Below, one piece after another: positions 35,963 through 45,029 of a DNA stretch of 64,000 nucleotides. Position 1 is the first letter of the stretch, and each line of letters opens with the position of its first letter. Origin of the DNA: Streptomyces sp. ALI-76-A (lineage in GTDB: Bacteria > Actinomycetota > Actinomycetes > Streptomycetales > Streptomycetaceae). The translations under genes were made by a program, and so were the position numbers. Under the pieces are notes generated by a model, which was not told the origin of the DNA, searched no databases, and saw nothing but the letters and a program-made list of their open reading frames with translations. The DNA is taken from positions 4,464,001 through 4,528,000 of the forward strand of contig NZ_JASVWB010000002.1 in NCBI RefSeq assembly GCF_030287445.1, in the 5' to 3' direction.

Positions 35963-37471
35963 CTAGGCGACCCTCCCGGAGTCTGCCCGCTCCGCCCTGC
36001 GCAGCAACGCGGCGGCGACCAGTCCCCCCAGCAGCACGGCCACCGCCCCCGCCAACTGGCTGGTCTGAAGCCCGGAGGAGAACGCGTCGGTGACCCGCGC
36101 CCGCTCCTGCGCCGACCCCGCGGCGGCCAGCGCGGCGGGCAGCGAGGAAGCCGCCGCGGCCGGAAGCAGCGCCGCGAACCGCGCGTTCAGCACCGCGCCC
36201 AGCACCGCCACCCCCAGCCCGTTCCCGAACTCCGCCAGCGTGCCGTTGATACCGGCTCCGGCCCCCGCCTTCTCCTGCGGTATCGCGCTCATGAGGGCGT
36301 GCGCCATCGCCGGGTTGGCGATCGCGCACCCCACCCCGATGAGCAGCAGCCCGAGCAGCGTGCCGGCGTACCCACCGGAGGCGACCGTCGCGATCGACAC
36401 CAGGCCCGCCGACATCAGCGCCATGCCCAGCCCGATGGCGACGGGGAGGCCGAGTCCGCCCGCCCACCGCGCCGACAGGCCGGAGAAGTTCAGCGCCACG
36501 ACCGTCAGCGCGAGAGGTGCCGTCCGCAGGCCCGCCTCCAGCGGGCCGTAGCCGAGCACGAACTGCATGTGCTGGGTGAGCAGGAAGAGCGAGCCGGTCA
36601 TGCCGAAGGTGATCAGGACCAGCCCCGCGACCGCGCCGGTGAAGTGGCGGTTGCGGAAGAAACGGAGGTCCAGCATGGGGTACGGGACCCGGCTCTCCCA
36701 GTACCCGAACGCGCTCAGGACGACGACCGCGACGGCCGCGGTACCCAGCACCCGTCCCGACGTCCAGCCGTGCTCGGGGCCGGAGATGATCGCGAACACG
36801 AAGGCCGTCATGCCGATCGTCGACAGCAGCGCGCCGAGCAGGTCGGGGCGGTCGCCCTGCGGATTCTTGGACTCCGGGACCAGCGTGCAGACGGCCACCA
36901 GGCCCAGTGCCACGACCGGCAGATTGATCAGGAAGATCGCGCCCCACCAGAAGTGGTCCAGCACGAACCCGCCGACCAGCGGGCCGCAGGCGAAGCCGAG
37001 CGCGTTGACCGCGGCCCAGATGCCGATCGCCCTGGCGCGCTCCGCGGGCGTGAAGATCTGCATCACCACGGCGAGGGTGGTGGTCAGCAGCAGCGCGCCG
37101 CCCACGCCCATGCCCGCCCGCGCGGCGATCAACTGCCCCGTGGAGTCCGCCAGTCCGGCGGCCAGCGACCCCGCGCCGAAGATGGCCAGGCCCGCCGTCA
37201 GCAGCTTCTTGCGGCCGTAGCGGTCGGCGGCGCTGCCCGCGGTGAGCAGCAGCCCGGACTGCACCAGCGAGTACGCGTTGATCATCCACTGGATGTCGGA
37301 GGTGGCCGCGCCCAGCCCGCTGGTGAGCGAGGGGATCGCGACGTTCAGGACGGTGTTGTCCAGCACCACGGTGAGCTGGGCGAGGCAGATGACCCCGAGG
37401 ATCAGCCAGCGCTGGGGGTGGCCGGCGTCCTGGGTCCGCTCGGCGGCCTGCTCCTGGAAAGACGTCGTCAT
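35963..37471 (-). CDS. DHA2-type MFS drug exporter
   Basis: 502 residues from ATG 37471. Fourteen-helix antiporter: CLAQLTVVLDNTVLNVAIPS (motif D1), DRYGRKKLL (motif A), ARAGMGVGGALLLTTTLAVVMQ, and ACGPLVGGFVLDHFWWGAIFLINLP (motif C region). It is likely to export a lipophilic compound. Located just behind a palindromic operator; TetR follows downstream. No Shine-Dalgarno before the ATG. Confidence 0.92.
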   Translation of the reverse strand: MTTSFQEQAAERTQDAGHPQRWLILGVICLAQLTVVLDNTVLNVAIPSLTSGLGAATSDIQWMINAYSLVQSGLLLTAGSAADRYGRKKLLTAGLAIFGAGSLAAGLADSTGQLIAARAGMGVGGALLLTTTLAVVMQIFTPAERARAIGIWAAVNALGFACGPLVGGFVLDHFWWGAIFLINLPVVALGLVAVCTLVPESKNPQGDRPDLLGALLSTIGMTAFVFAIISGPEHGWTSGRVLGTAAVAVVVLSAFGYWESRVPYPMLDLRFFRNRHFTGAVAGLVLITFGMTGSLFLLTQHMQFVLGYGPLEAGLRTAPLALTVVALNFSGLSARWAGGLGLPVAIGLGMALMSAGLVSIATVASGGYAGTLLGLLLIGVGCAIANPAMAHALMSAIPQEKAGAGAGINGTLAEFGNGLGVAVLGAVLNARFAALLPAAAASSLPAALAAAGSAQERARVTDAFSSGLQTSQLAGAVAVLLGGLVAAALLRRAERADSGRVA

Positions 37472-37474
37472 GCT

Positions 37475-37506
37475 GTACAGCGTAGAACACATCCTATACG
37501 GCGTAC
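37475..37506. promoter_or_regulatory. Inverted repeat at the MFS promoter, likely TetR operator
   Basis: GTACAGCGTA (37475-37484) and TACGGCGTAC (37497-37506) form an imperfect inverted repeat with a 12-bp spacer containing TATAGGAT-like sequence on the minus strand. It begins 4 nt upstream of the MFS start codon. Confidence 0.6.
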
Positions 37507-37521
37507 AAGACGGCGCCGGAA

Positions 37522-37549
37522 AAGGGCGGTGACCGGAGCCACCGCCCTT
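37522..37549 (-). terminator. Terminator after the GT39-like gene
   Basis: AAGGGCGGTG and CACCGCCCTT form a perfect 10-bp stem with an 8-nt loop, 75 nt past the stop of the minus-strand GT39-like gene. The AAA/TTT at the stem base fits an intrinsic terminator. Confidence 0.75.
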
Positions 37550-37624
37550 CCGTGACGTCAGGCGTCCGGAGTCGGCCGCCGGCCACAGGGCCGCCGACCG
37601 CCGACCGCGGGGCCGACCGGCCCC

Positions 37625-39880
37625 CTACACCTGCCGCGTGAGGTCGTAGAAGGTGGCCGAACCGACCGTGACCTTCTTGAAGGTGGCCTCGACCCACGTG
37701 GTGATCTGCGAGGACGTGCCGTCGCCGGAGCCGCCCATGCCACCGCCGGAACCGGAGGCGATGAAGTAGTGGATCTTTCCGTCCGCCACGTACTCCTTGA
37801 ACTGGGCCAGCGTCGGCGACGGGTCGGTGCCGTTGAAGCCGCCGATCGCCATCACCGGGTCACCTGTGGCGAGCTGGTAACTCGCGGCGTTCTGGGCGCC
37901 GATGGCCGCGGCGGCCCAGGTGTACTGGTCGGCGTCCGCCTCCAGCAGCTTCTTCGCCTCGGCGGTGACGGAGGCGCCGTTGATCAGGCCGCCCATGCCC
38001 GCGCCGCCCGTCCGGCCGCCCTCGCCGAGGGCCGCGCCTCCCCCGCCGGGGAAGCCGTTGCCCTGCGGGGTCTGGCCCTGGCCCTGGGGGGTGCCGTTCT
38101 GGCCGGGCATGCCACCACCGGGGAAGCCGCCGGTGCCGCCCGTGCCGCCGCCCGGAGTGCCCTGCCCCTGTGTGTTCCCGTTGCCGTTCTGCTGGTTCTG
38201 GCCGCCGCCGGGCAGGCCGTCGCCCATGCCGCCACCGCCGCCCCGGCCGCCCATCATGCTCGCGCCCGCCGGCCCGGCCGTCGGGATGGAGCCGGTGTGC
38301 GCGGAGTCGACGGTGCTCAGCGTGTACGCGGCCGGACCGGCCAGCGAGGCCACGATGCCCAGGCCCACCGCGGCGAGCGCGAGCTGCCGGCCCAGCCGGG
38401 CCACGAAGATCAGGCCGAGCCCGGCGACCAGGCCGCCGACGAGGACCAGCCACTTCAGCCAGGGCAGGTAGTCCGGAGTGCGGTTGAGCAGGACGTACCC
38501 CCAGGCGGCGCTCGCCACGACCGCGGCCGCGAGGCCGAGCGACGCCCAGCTCTCCGCGCGCCTCTCCCACAGGAGCGCCGAGCCCATGCCGATCACGGCG
38601 GCCAGATAGGGGGCGAGGGCGATCGTGTAGTACTGGTGGAAGATGCCCGCCATGTAGCTGAAGACCACCATCGTGATCAGCAGCGAGCCGCCCCACACCA
38701 GGAACGCACCACGGGTGGCGGAGGTCCGCTCGGGCATGGGGGTCCCTCCCCTCGAGCGAAGCCGGGAGTGGGGGAGGGTGGCCACGAGCCCGGCGACGAG
38801 CAGGATCAGCGCGGCCGGCAGCAGCCAGGAGACCTGGCCGCCGATCTCGGAGCTGAACATCCGGTCCCAGCCGGTCTCGCCCCACTGTCCGGTACCACCG
38901 CCACCGCCACCGCCGACGCTGCCGGTCTCCTCGCCGTTCAGCCGGCCGAGGCCGTTGTAGCCGAAGGTCAGCTCCAGGAAGGAGTTGTTCTGCGAGCCGC
39001 CGATGTACGGACGGGAGGACGCGGGCCACAGCTCCACGATCGCCACCCACCAGCCGCCGGAGACGACCAGCGCGACCGTCGCCAGGGCCAGCTGCCCGCA
39101 GCGCCTCTTCAGCGCCACCGGAGCGCAGAGCGCGTACACGATCGCCAGCGGCGGCAGGATCAGGAAAGCCTGAAGCGTCTTCGCGAGGAACGCGAAGCCG
39201 ATCGCGACACCGGCCCACACCAGCCACTTGGTCCGGCCGTCCTCCAGGGCCCGGGTGACGAAGTAGCAGGCGAGCGCCATCAGCAGCGCCAGCATGGCGT
39301 CCGGGTTGTTGAACCGGAACATCAGCGCCGCGACGGGGGTGAGCGCGAGCACCGCGCCCGCGAGCAGACCGGCCCCGGGGCCGGACCGGCGGCGCACGGA
39401 GGCGTACACGACGGCGACCGTGCCCACCCCCATCAGGACCTCGGGGGCCAGGATCGCCCACGAGTTCAGGCCGAAGATCCTGACCGACAGCTCCATCGGC
39501 CACAGCGAGGCCGGGGGCTTGTCGACGGTGATGGCGTTGCCGGCGTCCAGCGAGCCGAAGAACATCGCCTTCCAGCTCTCGCTGCCGGCCTGGACGGCCG
39601 CGGAGTAGAAGGAGTTGGCGTATCCGGAGGCGCTCAGGTCGTAGAGGTAGAGCACGGCGGTCGCGAGCAGCAGGCCGAGGAACGCGGGGCGCGCCCAGCG
39701 GGGATCCTCGGGCCGGCCCCGCCACAGTCCGCGGACGAGGGGCTGCCAGGGCTCACCGGACTCGGGGGCGGGCGGGGCCCCGACTGCCACGGGCTCCTGA
39801 ACGGCCGTGTCGGTACCGGTGGTCGGCGGTTCCCACGCGGCGGGGCTCCGCGGGGCCGGCTGGTCGGTGTGCGTGGTCAT
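37625..39880 (-). CDS. GT39/ArnT-like membrane glycosyltransferase with Gly-rich insert
   Basis: 751 residues from ATG 39880, overlapping the GT2 stop by 4 bp (ATGA). About 11 membrane helices. The first external loop has SLDAGNAITVDKPPASLWPMEL, the acidic motif of polyprenyl-phosphate-sugar transferases. It should move a sugar from a lipid carrier to an envelope acceptor. Residues about 560-650 are a G/Q/N/P-rich low-complexity loop. The C-terminal soluble domain (TAEAKKLLEADADQYTWAAA, IHYFIASGSGGG) is typical of Streptomyces homologues. A hairpin repeat is inserted in a loop at 38738. Confidence 0.9.
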   Translation of the reverse strand: MTTHTDQPAPRSPAAWEPPTTGTDTAVQEPVAVGAPPAPESGEPWQPLVRGLWRGRPEDPRWARPAFLGLLLATAVLYLYDLSASGYANSFYSAAVQAGSESWKAMFFGSLDAGNAITVDKPPASLWPMELSVRIFGLNSWAILAPEVLMGVGTVAVVYASVRRRSGPGAGLLAGAVLALTPVAALMFRFNNPDAMLALLMALACYFVTRALEDGRTKWLVWAGVAIGFAFLAKTLQAFLILPPLAIVYALCAPVALKRRCGQLALATVALVVSGGWWVAIVELWPASSRPYIGGSQNNSFLELTFGYNGLGRLNGEETGSVGGGGGGGTGQWGETGWDRMFSSEIGGQVSWLLPAALILLVAGLVATLPHSRLRSRGGTPMPERTSATRGAFLVWGGSLLITMVVFSYMAGIFHQYYTIALAPYLAAVIGMGSALLWERRAESWASLGLAAAVVASAAWGYVLLNRTPDYLPWLKWLVLVGGLVAGLGLIFVARLGRQLALAAVGLGIVASLAGPAAYTLSTVDSAHTGSIPTAGPAGASMMGGRGGGGGMGDGLPGGGQNQQNGNGNTQGQGTPGGGTGGTGGFPGGGMPGQNGTPQGQGQTPQGNGFPGGGGAALGEGGRTGGAGMGGLINGASVTAEAKKLLEADADQYTWAAAAIGAQNAASYQLATGDPVMAIGGFNGTDPSPTLAQFKEYVADGKIHYFIASGSGGGMGGSGDGTSSQITTWVEATFKKVTVGSATFYDLTRQV
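38738..38778. repeat. GC-rich hairpin repeat inside the GT39-like gene
   Basis: GGGGTCCCTCCCCTCGAGCG and then AAGCCGGGAGTGGGGGAGGG form an imperfect hairpin. The sequence resembles a short palindrome that I recall being dispersed in Streptomyces genomes, usually between genes. Here it is in frame and encodes part of a loop between two helices (LPHSRLRSRGGTP). Confidence 0.6.
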
Positions 39881-41436
39881 CGGAGGTCCCTCGGGTCGGT
39901 GGTCTCGTACGTGGTGTCGTGGGCCGGGTCGAATGCCTGCCGGTACGTGGTGTCGTGGGCCGGGTCGAATGCCTGCCCGTTGCTCGGCTCGGGCGCCGTG
40001 CCGTAGGTCGGCTCGGGCGGCGTCTCGTGGTCCGTCTCGTGCGAGGCTTGCGGCGCTGTGGCGTACTGCGCCGTCGGGCGCTGCGGCAGCGGCGCGTGGT
40101 GGTGCGGCCGGCGCTCGTGCCGGCTCCTGGATGGCACCGTGACGTGGGCCGGCGGGGACGGCAGGTGGCCTGCGACCACTGTCGTGGGCTGGTCCTGGCG
40201 CCGGTCGGGGAACACCCAGGCCCGGAAGAGCAGAAAGCGCAGCACGGTCGCGGCCAGGTTGGCGGTGACGAGGATGGCCAGCTCGGTGGAGTGCGCCGGG
40301 TCGGCGGTCGCCGCGTTCAGGGCGGCGAGGGAGCCGCTGGTCAGCGCGAGGCCGATACCGAAGACGACCAGGCCCTGCGCCTGGTGCCGGGCGGCACCGG
40401 TCCGCCCGCGCACCCCGAAGGTCAGGCGCCGGTTGGCCGCCGTGTTCGCGACCGCCGAGACGAGCAGCGCGAGCGCGTTGGCCGGCTGCGCGCCGCCGAA
40501 CTGCCGGAAGACGCTGTAGAGCAGCAGATAGAAGAGGGTGGACAGGCCGCCGACCACACAGAACCCGACGAGCTGACGGGCCAGCCCCGTCGGTACGTCC
40601 TGGATCTCGCGGTCGCGCGGATCGTCGCCGAACGGGCGGGTGATCCGGTCCAGCGGCAGGGAGCCGCCGGCCAGGGCCTTGCCGACCCGCCACACGCCCT
40701 TGAGGTCGTCGGTCGCCGTCTGCACGATGTGGACGGTGGAGTCCGGGTCGTCGACCCAGTCCACCGGCACCTCGTGGATCCGCAGGCCCGCCCGCTCGGC
40801 GAGGACCAGCATCTCGGTGTCGAAGAACCAGCCGGTGTCCTCCACCAGCGGCAGCAGTACCTGGGCGACATCGCGGCGGATCGCCTTGAAGCCGCACTGC
40901 GCGTCCGAGAAGCGGGCCTGGAGGGAGCCGCGCAGGATGAGGTTGTAGGCGCGGCTGATGAACTCGCGCTTCGGCCCGCGGACCACCCGCGAGCTACGGG
41001 CGAGCCGGGAGCCGATCGCCAGGTCGGAGTGGCCGGAGATGAGGGGAGCCACCAGCGGCAGCAGGGCGTTGAGGTCGGTGGACAGGTCCACGTCCATGTA
41101 GGCGAGGACCGGGGCGTCCGAGGCGGACCAGACGGTCCGCAGGGCCCGCCCGCGGCCCTTCTGCTCCAGCCGGAAGGCCCGCACCTCCGGGAGCTCCGCC
41201 GCCAGCCGCGCGGACACCTGCGGGGTGGTGTCCGTCGACGCGTTGTCCGCGATCGTGATGCGGAACGCGTACGGGAACGTGCGCTTGAGGTGGTTGCGCA
41301 GTCTCAGCACACACGGCCGGAGGTCCTTCTCCTCGTTGTAGACGGGGATCACTACGTCCAGGACAGGCGTACCGGCGTCTGCGGCCGGGAGGTGCTCCCG
41401 CGCCGGCAGGGTGCCGGGAGAAGAGTCGGTTCGCAT
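39877..41436 (-). CDS. GT2 glycosyltransferase fused to GtrA membrane domain
   Basis: 519 residues from ATG 41436. Residues 20-275 are a dolichyl-phosphate-mannose-synthase-like GT2: VLDVVIPVYNEEKDLRPCV, ITIADNASTDTT, LAYMDVDLSTDL (DxD), SDAQCGFKAIRRD. Residues about 290-425 are a four-helix GtrA flippase-like domain (VGFCVVGGLSTLFYLLLYSV, ANALALLVSAVANTAANRRLTF). It probably makes and flips a polyprenyl-phosphate sugar for the GT39-like enzyme encoded next. The C-terminal tail has a 36-bp duplication. Confidence 0.93.
   Translation of the reverse strand: MRTDSSPGTLPAREHLPAADAGTPVLDVVIPVYNEEKDLRPCVLRLRNHLKRTFPYAFRITIADNASTDTTPQVSARLAAELPEVRAFRLEQKGRGRALRTVWSASDAPVLAYMDVDLSTDLNALLPLVAPLISGHSDLAIGSRLARSSRVVRGPKREFISRAYNLILRGSLQARFSDAQCGFKAIRRDVAQVLLPLVEDTGWFFDTEMLVLAERAGLRIHEVPVDWVDDPDSTVHIVQTATDDLKGVWRVGKALAGGSLPLDRITRPFGDDPRDREIQDVPTGLARQLVGFCVVGGLSTLFYLLLYSVFRQFGGAQPANALALLVSAVANTAANRRLTFGVRGRTGAARHQAQGLVVFGIGLALTSGSLAALNAATADPAHSTELAILVTANLAATVLRFLLFRAWVFPDRRQDQPTTVVAGHLPSPPAHVTVPSRSRHERRPHHHAPLPQRPTAQYATAPQASHETDHETPPEPTYGTAPEPSNGQAFDPAHDTTYRQAFDPAHDTTYETTDPRDLR
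39907..39977 (-). repeat. 36-bp in-frame tandem duplication in the GT2-GtrA gene
   Basis: Two identical 35-nt blocks start at 39907 and 39943, giving two copies of the 12-residue unit QAFDPAHDTTYR/E at the protein's C-terminus. The degenerate DHETPPEPTYGTAPEP sequence just before it suggests a tail that grows by slippage. Confidence 0.85.
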
Positions 41437-41450
41437 GCCGACGACTCTGG

Positions 41451-43058
41451 TCAGGCCCCCTGTTGCACCCATGTGGCGGCGCTGTGCTGCGCCTGTGAGT
41501 GCGATTGCCAGTTCGTTCCGGGCGCCGGACAAGGGCTCACCGGGCCCGGCGCGGGCAGGTGCAACGTGAACACGGTGCGCCCCGGAACGCTGTCGACGGT
41601 CACCGCGCCCTCGTGCGCGGTCGCGACGGCCTGCACGATCGCCAGGCCCAGACCGGTCGACCCGGAGGCACGCGAACGCGAGGAGTCGCCGCGCGCGAAC
41701 CGTTCGAAGACCCGCGGCAGCAGTTCGGGCGGGATGCCCTGACCGTCGTCCTCCACGTCCACGCACAGCCACGGCCCGCGCCGCTGCACGCGCGCGGTGA
41801 CGGTCGTCCCGGGTGGTGTGTGCTTGCCGGCGTTGGCCAGCAGGTTGACCAGCACCTGCTGCAAGCGGGCCGCGTCCGCGGACACGAGCGCCGGTTCGTC
41901 GGGCAGGTCGAGCCGCCAGTTGTGGTCGGGCCCGGCCGCGCGCGCGTCGCTGATGGTGTCCACGACGAGCGGTACGAGGTCGGTCTGCTCGAACTGGAGC
42001 GGCCGGCCGGCGTCCAGGCGGGCGAGCAGCAGCAGGTCCTCCACGAGGAAGGTCATCCGTCCGGCCTCGGACTCGATCCGGCCCAGGGCGTGCCGGGTGT
42101 CCGGGCCGACCTGCTCCCGGCCGCGCCGGGTCAGCTCGGCGTATCCGCGGATGGAGGCGAGCGGGGTTCTCAGCTCATGGCTGGCGTCCGCGACGAACTG
42201 CCGTACGCGGGTCTCGCTCTGCTGGCGGGCGTGCAGCGCGCCGTGGACGTGGTCGAGCATCCGGTTCAGCGCGGCGCCGACCTGGCCGACCTCGGTGTGC
42301 GGGTCGGTCTCGGACTCGGGCACCCGCTCGCTGAGGTTGACCTCGCCGGTGTGCAGGGGGAGTTCGGAGACCCGGGTGGCGGTCGCGGCGACCTTGCGGA
42401 GGGGGCGGGTGGCGACGCCGACCAGCACGTACCCCGCGATGCCGGCCGCGACCAGGCCGGCGGCGGTGACGCTCAGCTCGACCAGGATCAGGGTGGTGAC
42501 GGTGCTGTCGGTCTCGGCGGTGGGGATGGCCACGTAGTAGGTGCCGTTGGGGCCGTCCGCGTAGGTGACGCGGTAGTCGCCGAGCCCGGGGATCTCGACC
42601 GTGTGCGCGTTGTCGTCCTCGGGGACGGAGTCGAGCGCCTTCAGCTGGGCCGCGGTGAGCTCGACCGCGTCCATCTCGTAGTCGTCGGCGTTCTTCTCGC
42701 CGACCCTGCCCTCGGTGACGGAGCCCTTCACGACCTGCGCCGCGACGGTGCCCCTCGGTTGCGGACCGTTCAGGACGAGCTGGTCGAGGGTCCTCTTCGG
42801 CGGCGGGCCGGGGTTCTTGGCGTCGCCGCCCTTGCCGCCGGGGGGTTCGAAGTCGCCCGACGCCCGCGCCGCGACCTCCCTCACCTGCCCGTCCAGCTGC
42901 TCGTACAGATGCGACCGCAGCGCCAGTGTCGTCACGGTGCCGATCACCGCGCAGACCACGGCGATCAGCACCACCGAGGCGACGACGAGCCGGCTCCGCA
43001 GGGTGCGCGGCGTGCCCGCTCGCTTCTGCTGCGTACGTGGCCGTCGTCGCCCGCTCAT
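41451..43058 (-). CDS. Sensor histidine kinase
   Basis: 535 residues from ATG 43058, overlapping the response-regulator stop by 1 bp. TM1 about 24-48, an extracytoplasmic sensor domain of about 140 residues, TM2 about 188-216, HAMP, then the H-box DASHELRTPLASIRGY with phospho-acceptor His294. N-box VLVNLLANAGKHTPPG, G-boxes VEDDGQGIP and GSTGLGLAIVQAV. The sensed signal is unknown. The tail after the kinase core is Ser/Gln-rich. Confidence 0.95.
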   Translation of the reverse strand: MSGRRRPRTQQKRAGTPRTLRSRLVVASVVLIAVVCAVIGTVTTLALRSHLYEQLDGQVREVAARASGDFEPPGGKGGDAKNPGPPPKRTLDQLVLNGPQPRGTVAAQVVKGSVTEGRVGEKNADDYEMDAVELTAAQLKALDSVPEDDNAHTVEIPGLGDYRVTYADGPNGTYYVAIPTAETDSTVTTLILVELSVTAAGLVAAGIAGYVLVGVATRPLRKVAATATRVSELPLHTGEVNLSERVPESETDPHTEVGQVGAALNRMLDHVHGALHARQQSETRVRQFVADASHELRTPLASIRGYAELTRRGREQVGPDTRHALGRIESEAGRMTFLVEDLLLLARLDAGRPLQFEQTDLVPLVVDTISDARAAGPDHNWRLDLPDEPALVSADAARLQQVLVNLLANAGKHTPPGTTVTARVQRRGPWLCVDVEDDGQGIPPELLPRVFERFARGDSSRSRASGSTGLGLAIVQAVATAHEGAVTVDSVPGRTVFTLHLPAPGPVSPCPAPGTNWQSHSQAQHSAATWVQQGA

Positions 43059-43795
43059 CAGGCGGCGGGCTTGATCAGGTAGCCGGCGCCGCGCCGGGTG
43101 TGGATCATCGGCTCACGACCGGCGTCGATCTTGCGCCGCAGGTAGGAGATGTAGAGCTCGACCACATTGGCCTGCCCGCCGAAGTCGTACGACCACACAC
43201 GGTCGAGGATCTGCGCCTTGCTGAGCACCCGCCGCGGGTTGCGCATCAGGAAGCGCAGCAGCTCGAACTCGGTGGCGGTGAGGTGGATGTTCTCCCCGGC
43301 CCGCGACACCTCGTGGCTGTCCTCGTCCAGGGTGAGGTCACCGACGACCAGCGTGGAGTCCGAGCGCCGGTCGGCGGCACCGGAGCGCCGGATGAGCCCG
43401 CGCAGCCGGGCGACGACCTCTTCGAGGCTGAACGGCTTGGTGACGTAGTCGTCGCCCCCGGCGGTCAGCCCGGCGATACGGTCCTCGACGGCGTCCTTGG
43501 CGGTGAGGAACAGGACGGGCACGTCCGGCAGCTCCCGCCGCAGCCGCCCCAGAACGGCCAGCCCGTCCATGTCCGGCAGCATCATGTCCAGGACGACGGC
43601 GTCGGGTCGGAAGTCACGGGCGGTCTGGATGGCGCCCGTACCGTCACCCGCGCTCCGGATCTGCCATCCCTCGTAGCGCAGGGCCATGGACAGCAGTTCG
43701 GTGATCGACAACTCGTCGTCCACCACCAGCACTCGGACGGGGCTCCCGTCCGGCCTCAGCAGTTCGGTGCGCCCCTGGGGCGAGGTCGTGGTCAT
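43058..43795 (-). CDS. OmpR-family response regulator
   Basis: 245 residues from ATG 43795 (AGAAGG 8 nt upstream). Receiver with acidic pocket D26/D27 and phospho-Asp70 (AVVLDMMLPDMDG), Lys in DYVTKPFS. The winged-helix domain reads LTATEFELLRFLMRNPRRVL, then VVELYISYLRRKID and RRGAGYLIKPA. It should be phosphorylated by the kinase encoded just downstream and may control the two glycosyltransferase genes in the same unit and itself. Confidence 0.95.
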   Translation of the reverse strand: MTTTSPQGRTELLRPDGSPVRVLVVDDELSITELLSMALRYEGWQIRSAGDGTGAIQTARDFRPDAVVLDMMLPDMDGLAVLGRLRRELPDVPVLFLTAKDAVEDRIAGLTAGGDDYVTKPFSLEEVVARLRGLIRRSGAADRRSDSTLVVGDLTLDEDSHEVSRAGENIHLTATEFELLRFLMRNPRRVLSKAQILDRVWSYDFGGQANVVELYISYLRRKIDAGREPMIHTRRGAGYLIKPAA

Positions 43796-43816
43796 GCTCG
43801 AACCTTCTCGGGGCCC

Positions 43817-43860
43817 CCTGAGAACGCCCTTTCGGCTGTCTGTGATTTTCCTGAGAAACG
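43817..43860. promoter_or_regulatory. Direct repeats upstream of the response regulator
   Basis: CCTGAGAACG (43817-43826) and CCTGAGAAACG (43850-43860) are spaced 33 bp apart, three helical turns, upstream of the response-regulator start. Direct repeats on one DNA face are what OmpR-type dimers often bind. Candidate autoregulatory sites. Confidence 0.45.
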
Positions 43861-44069
43861 CACAGGCGACTCTAAGGGAAGCACTGGGAAGCGCTGGGAA
43901 GCCCACCCGTCCGGGCCACCACCGGAACGGGAAGCCCGGTGTGGGACCGGCCCACACCCGGTGACCGGCGCGCACCCGGTCGCCGCCATGGGGCCGGCCC
44001 GCACCTGCCGGGAGGAGTTCGTGGGTGCGCCGGGGTGCGCCTCTCTCGCGAACCGGCCTTCACCGCGAC

Positions 44070-44963
44070 TCAGAACAGCCCGTCCTGCACGACCGCCGTC
44101 TCTTTGAACGCCCGCACAGGCACGGACAGTTGACCGCTCGCGGATGGCACCAGCTCCCACCCGGTCATCAGCCGCGTGTCGAGCACCACCACCCCGCCGG
44201 CCGCTTCCAGGTGCAGGTCGGGCCCCGCTGCCGCCACCAGCCGACCGCCGACCGCGCCGCCCGCGACGAGCTCGCGCACCTGGACGGTGGTGGGAGACCC
44301 GGTGCCGGCGTCGGTGACCAGACCGGTGAGTCCGAACACGTCGACGTGATCGACAGGTCGGCACGGCGCGGGTGTCAGCGACTCCGGCCACCCGCCGAGC
44401 ATCACGGCACGGGCGTGCAACTCCGTGATCTCAGCCGCCCGTTCCGCCCGCGCTCCCGGCAACCGGGCCCGTACCGCCCGCTTGTCGGCGTACGGGATGC
44501 GGTCCGGCACCCCGAGTGCGGCACGCAGCAGCTCCTCGGTGCGCCGCGCCGCCATCAGCGGGCCGATGCCCAGCCAGCTGAAGCAGACGGCGCCCTGTTC
44601 GAGCAGGCGCGCGGAGCCGCGTTCTTCGGCGGTGATGCCGACCTTGAGCATGCCGGGCCCGAACCACGCCAGATACACCCGGTACGGCCGCGGATCGTCC
44701 GCCAGGGTGTCGGCGGCCACGGAGTGCGCCCGGTCCAGCCGCGCGCACTCCTCGCAGCGCGCCCCCGTACTCCGGGCCGAGACGGCCGCCCGCGTCGGAC
44801 ATGGATGCCCCCGCGCTCCCACACATGTCCGCACGCCCCCTTCCGCGACCTCGAAGGCCACCCGCTTCCCCCAGGTCAGCGCACTGCGCCGCCCGCCGTC
44901 CCACACCAGCACGGGACCGTCCGCCGACCACCGCAGCCCCGCGCACCTCCATGCCTGTGCCAT
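44070..44963 (-). CDS. DUF2797 family protein
   Basis: 297 residues from ATG 44963. Seen: RVAFEVAEGGVRTCVGARGH, a Cys cluster (CPTRAAV then CEECARLDRAHS), and the segment VYLAWFGPGMLKVGITAEER that recalls GIY-YIG-type folds. It ends in a beta-rich domain. The combination fits DUF2797, an uncharacterised actinobacterial family. No targeting signal, no obvious operon partner. Confidence 0.85.
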   Translation of the reverse strand: MAQAWRCAGLRWSADGPVLVWDGGRRSALTWGKRVAFEVAEGGVRTCVGARGHPCPTRAAVSARSTGARCEECARLDRAHSVAADTLADDPRPYRVYLAWFGPGMLKVGITAEERGSARLLEQGAVCFSWLGIGPLMAARRTEELLRAALGVPDRIPYADKRAVRARLPGARAERAAEITELHARAVMLGGWPESLTPAPCRPVDHVDVFGLTGLVTDAGTGSPTTVQVRELVAGGAVGGRLVAAAGPDLHLEAAGGVVVLDTRLMTGWELVPSASGQLSVPVRAFKETAVVQDGLF

Positions 44964-45029
44964 CTCTCCCGAGGGTAGGCGGCACCACTGACAACGGCAG
45001 GCCGGCGGCGTCCGGGGCGGGCGCGGACC

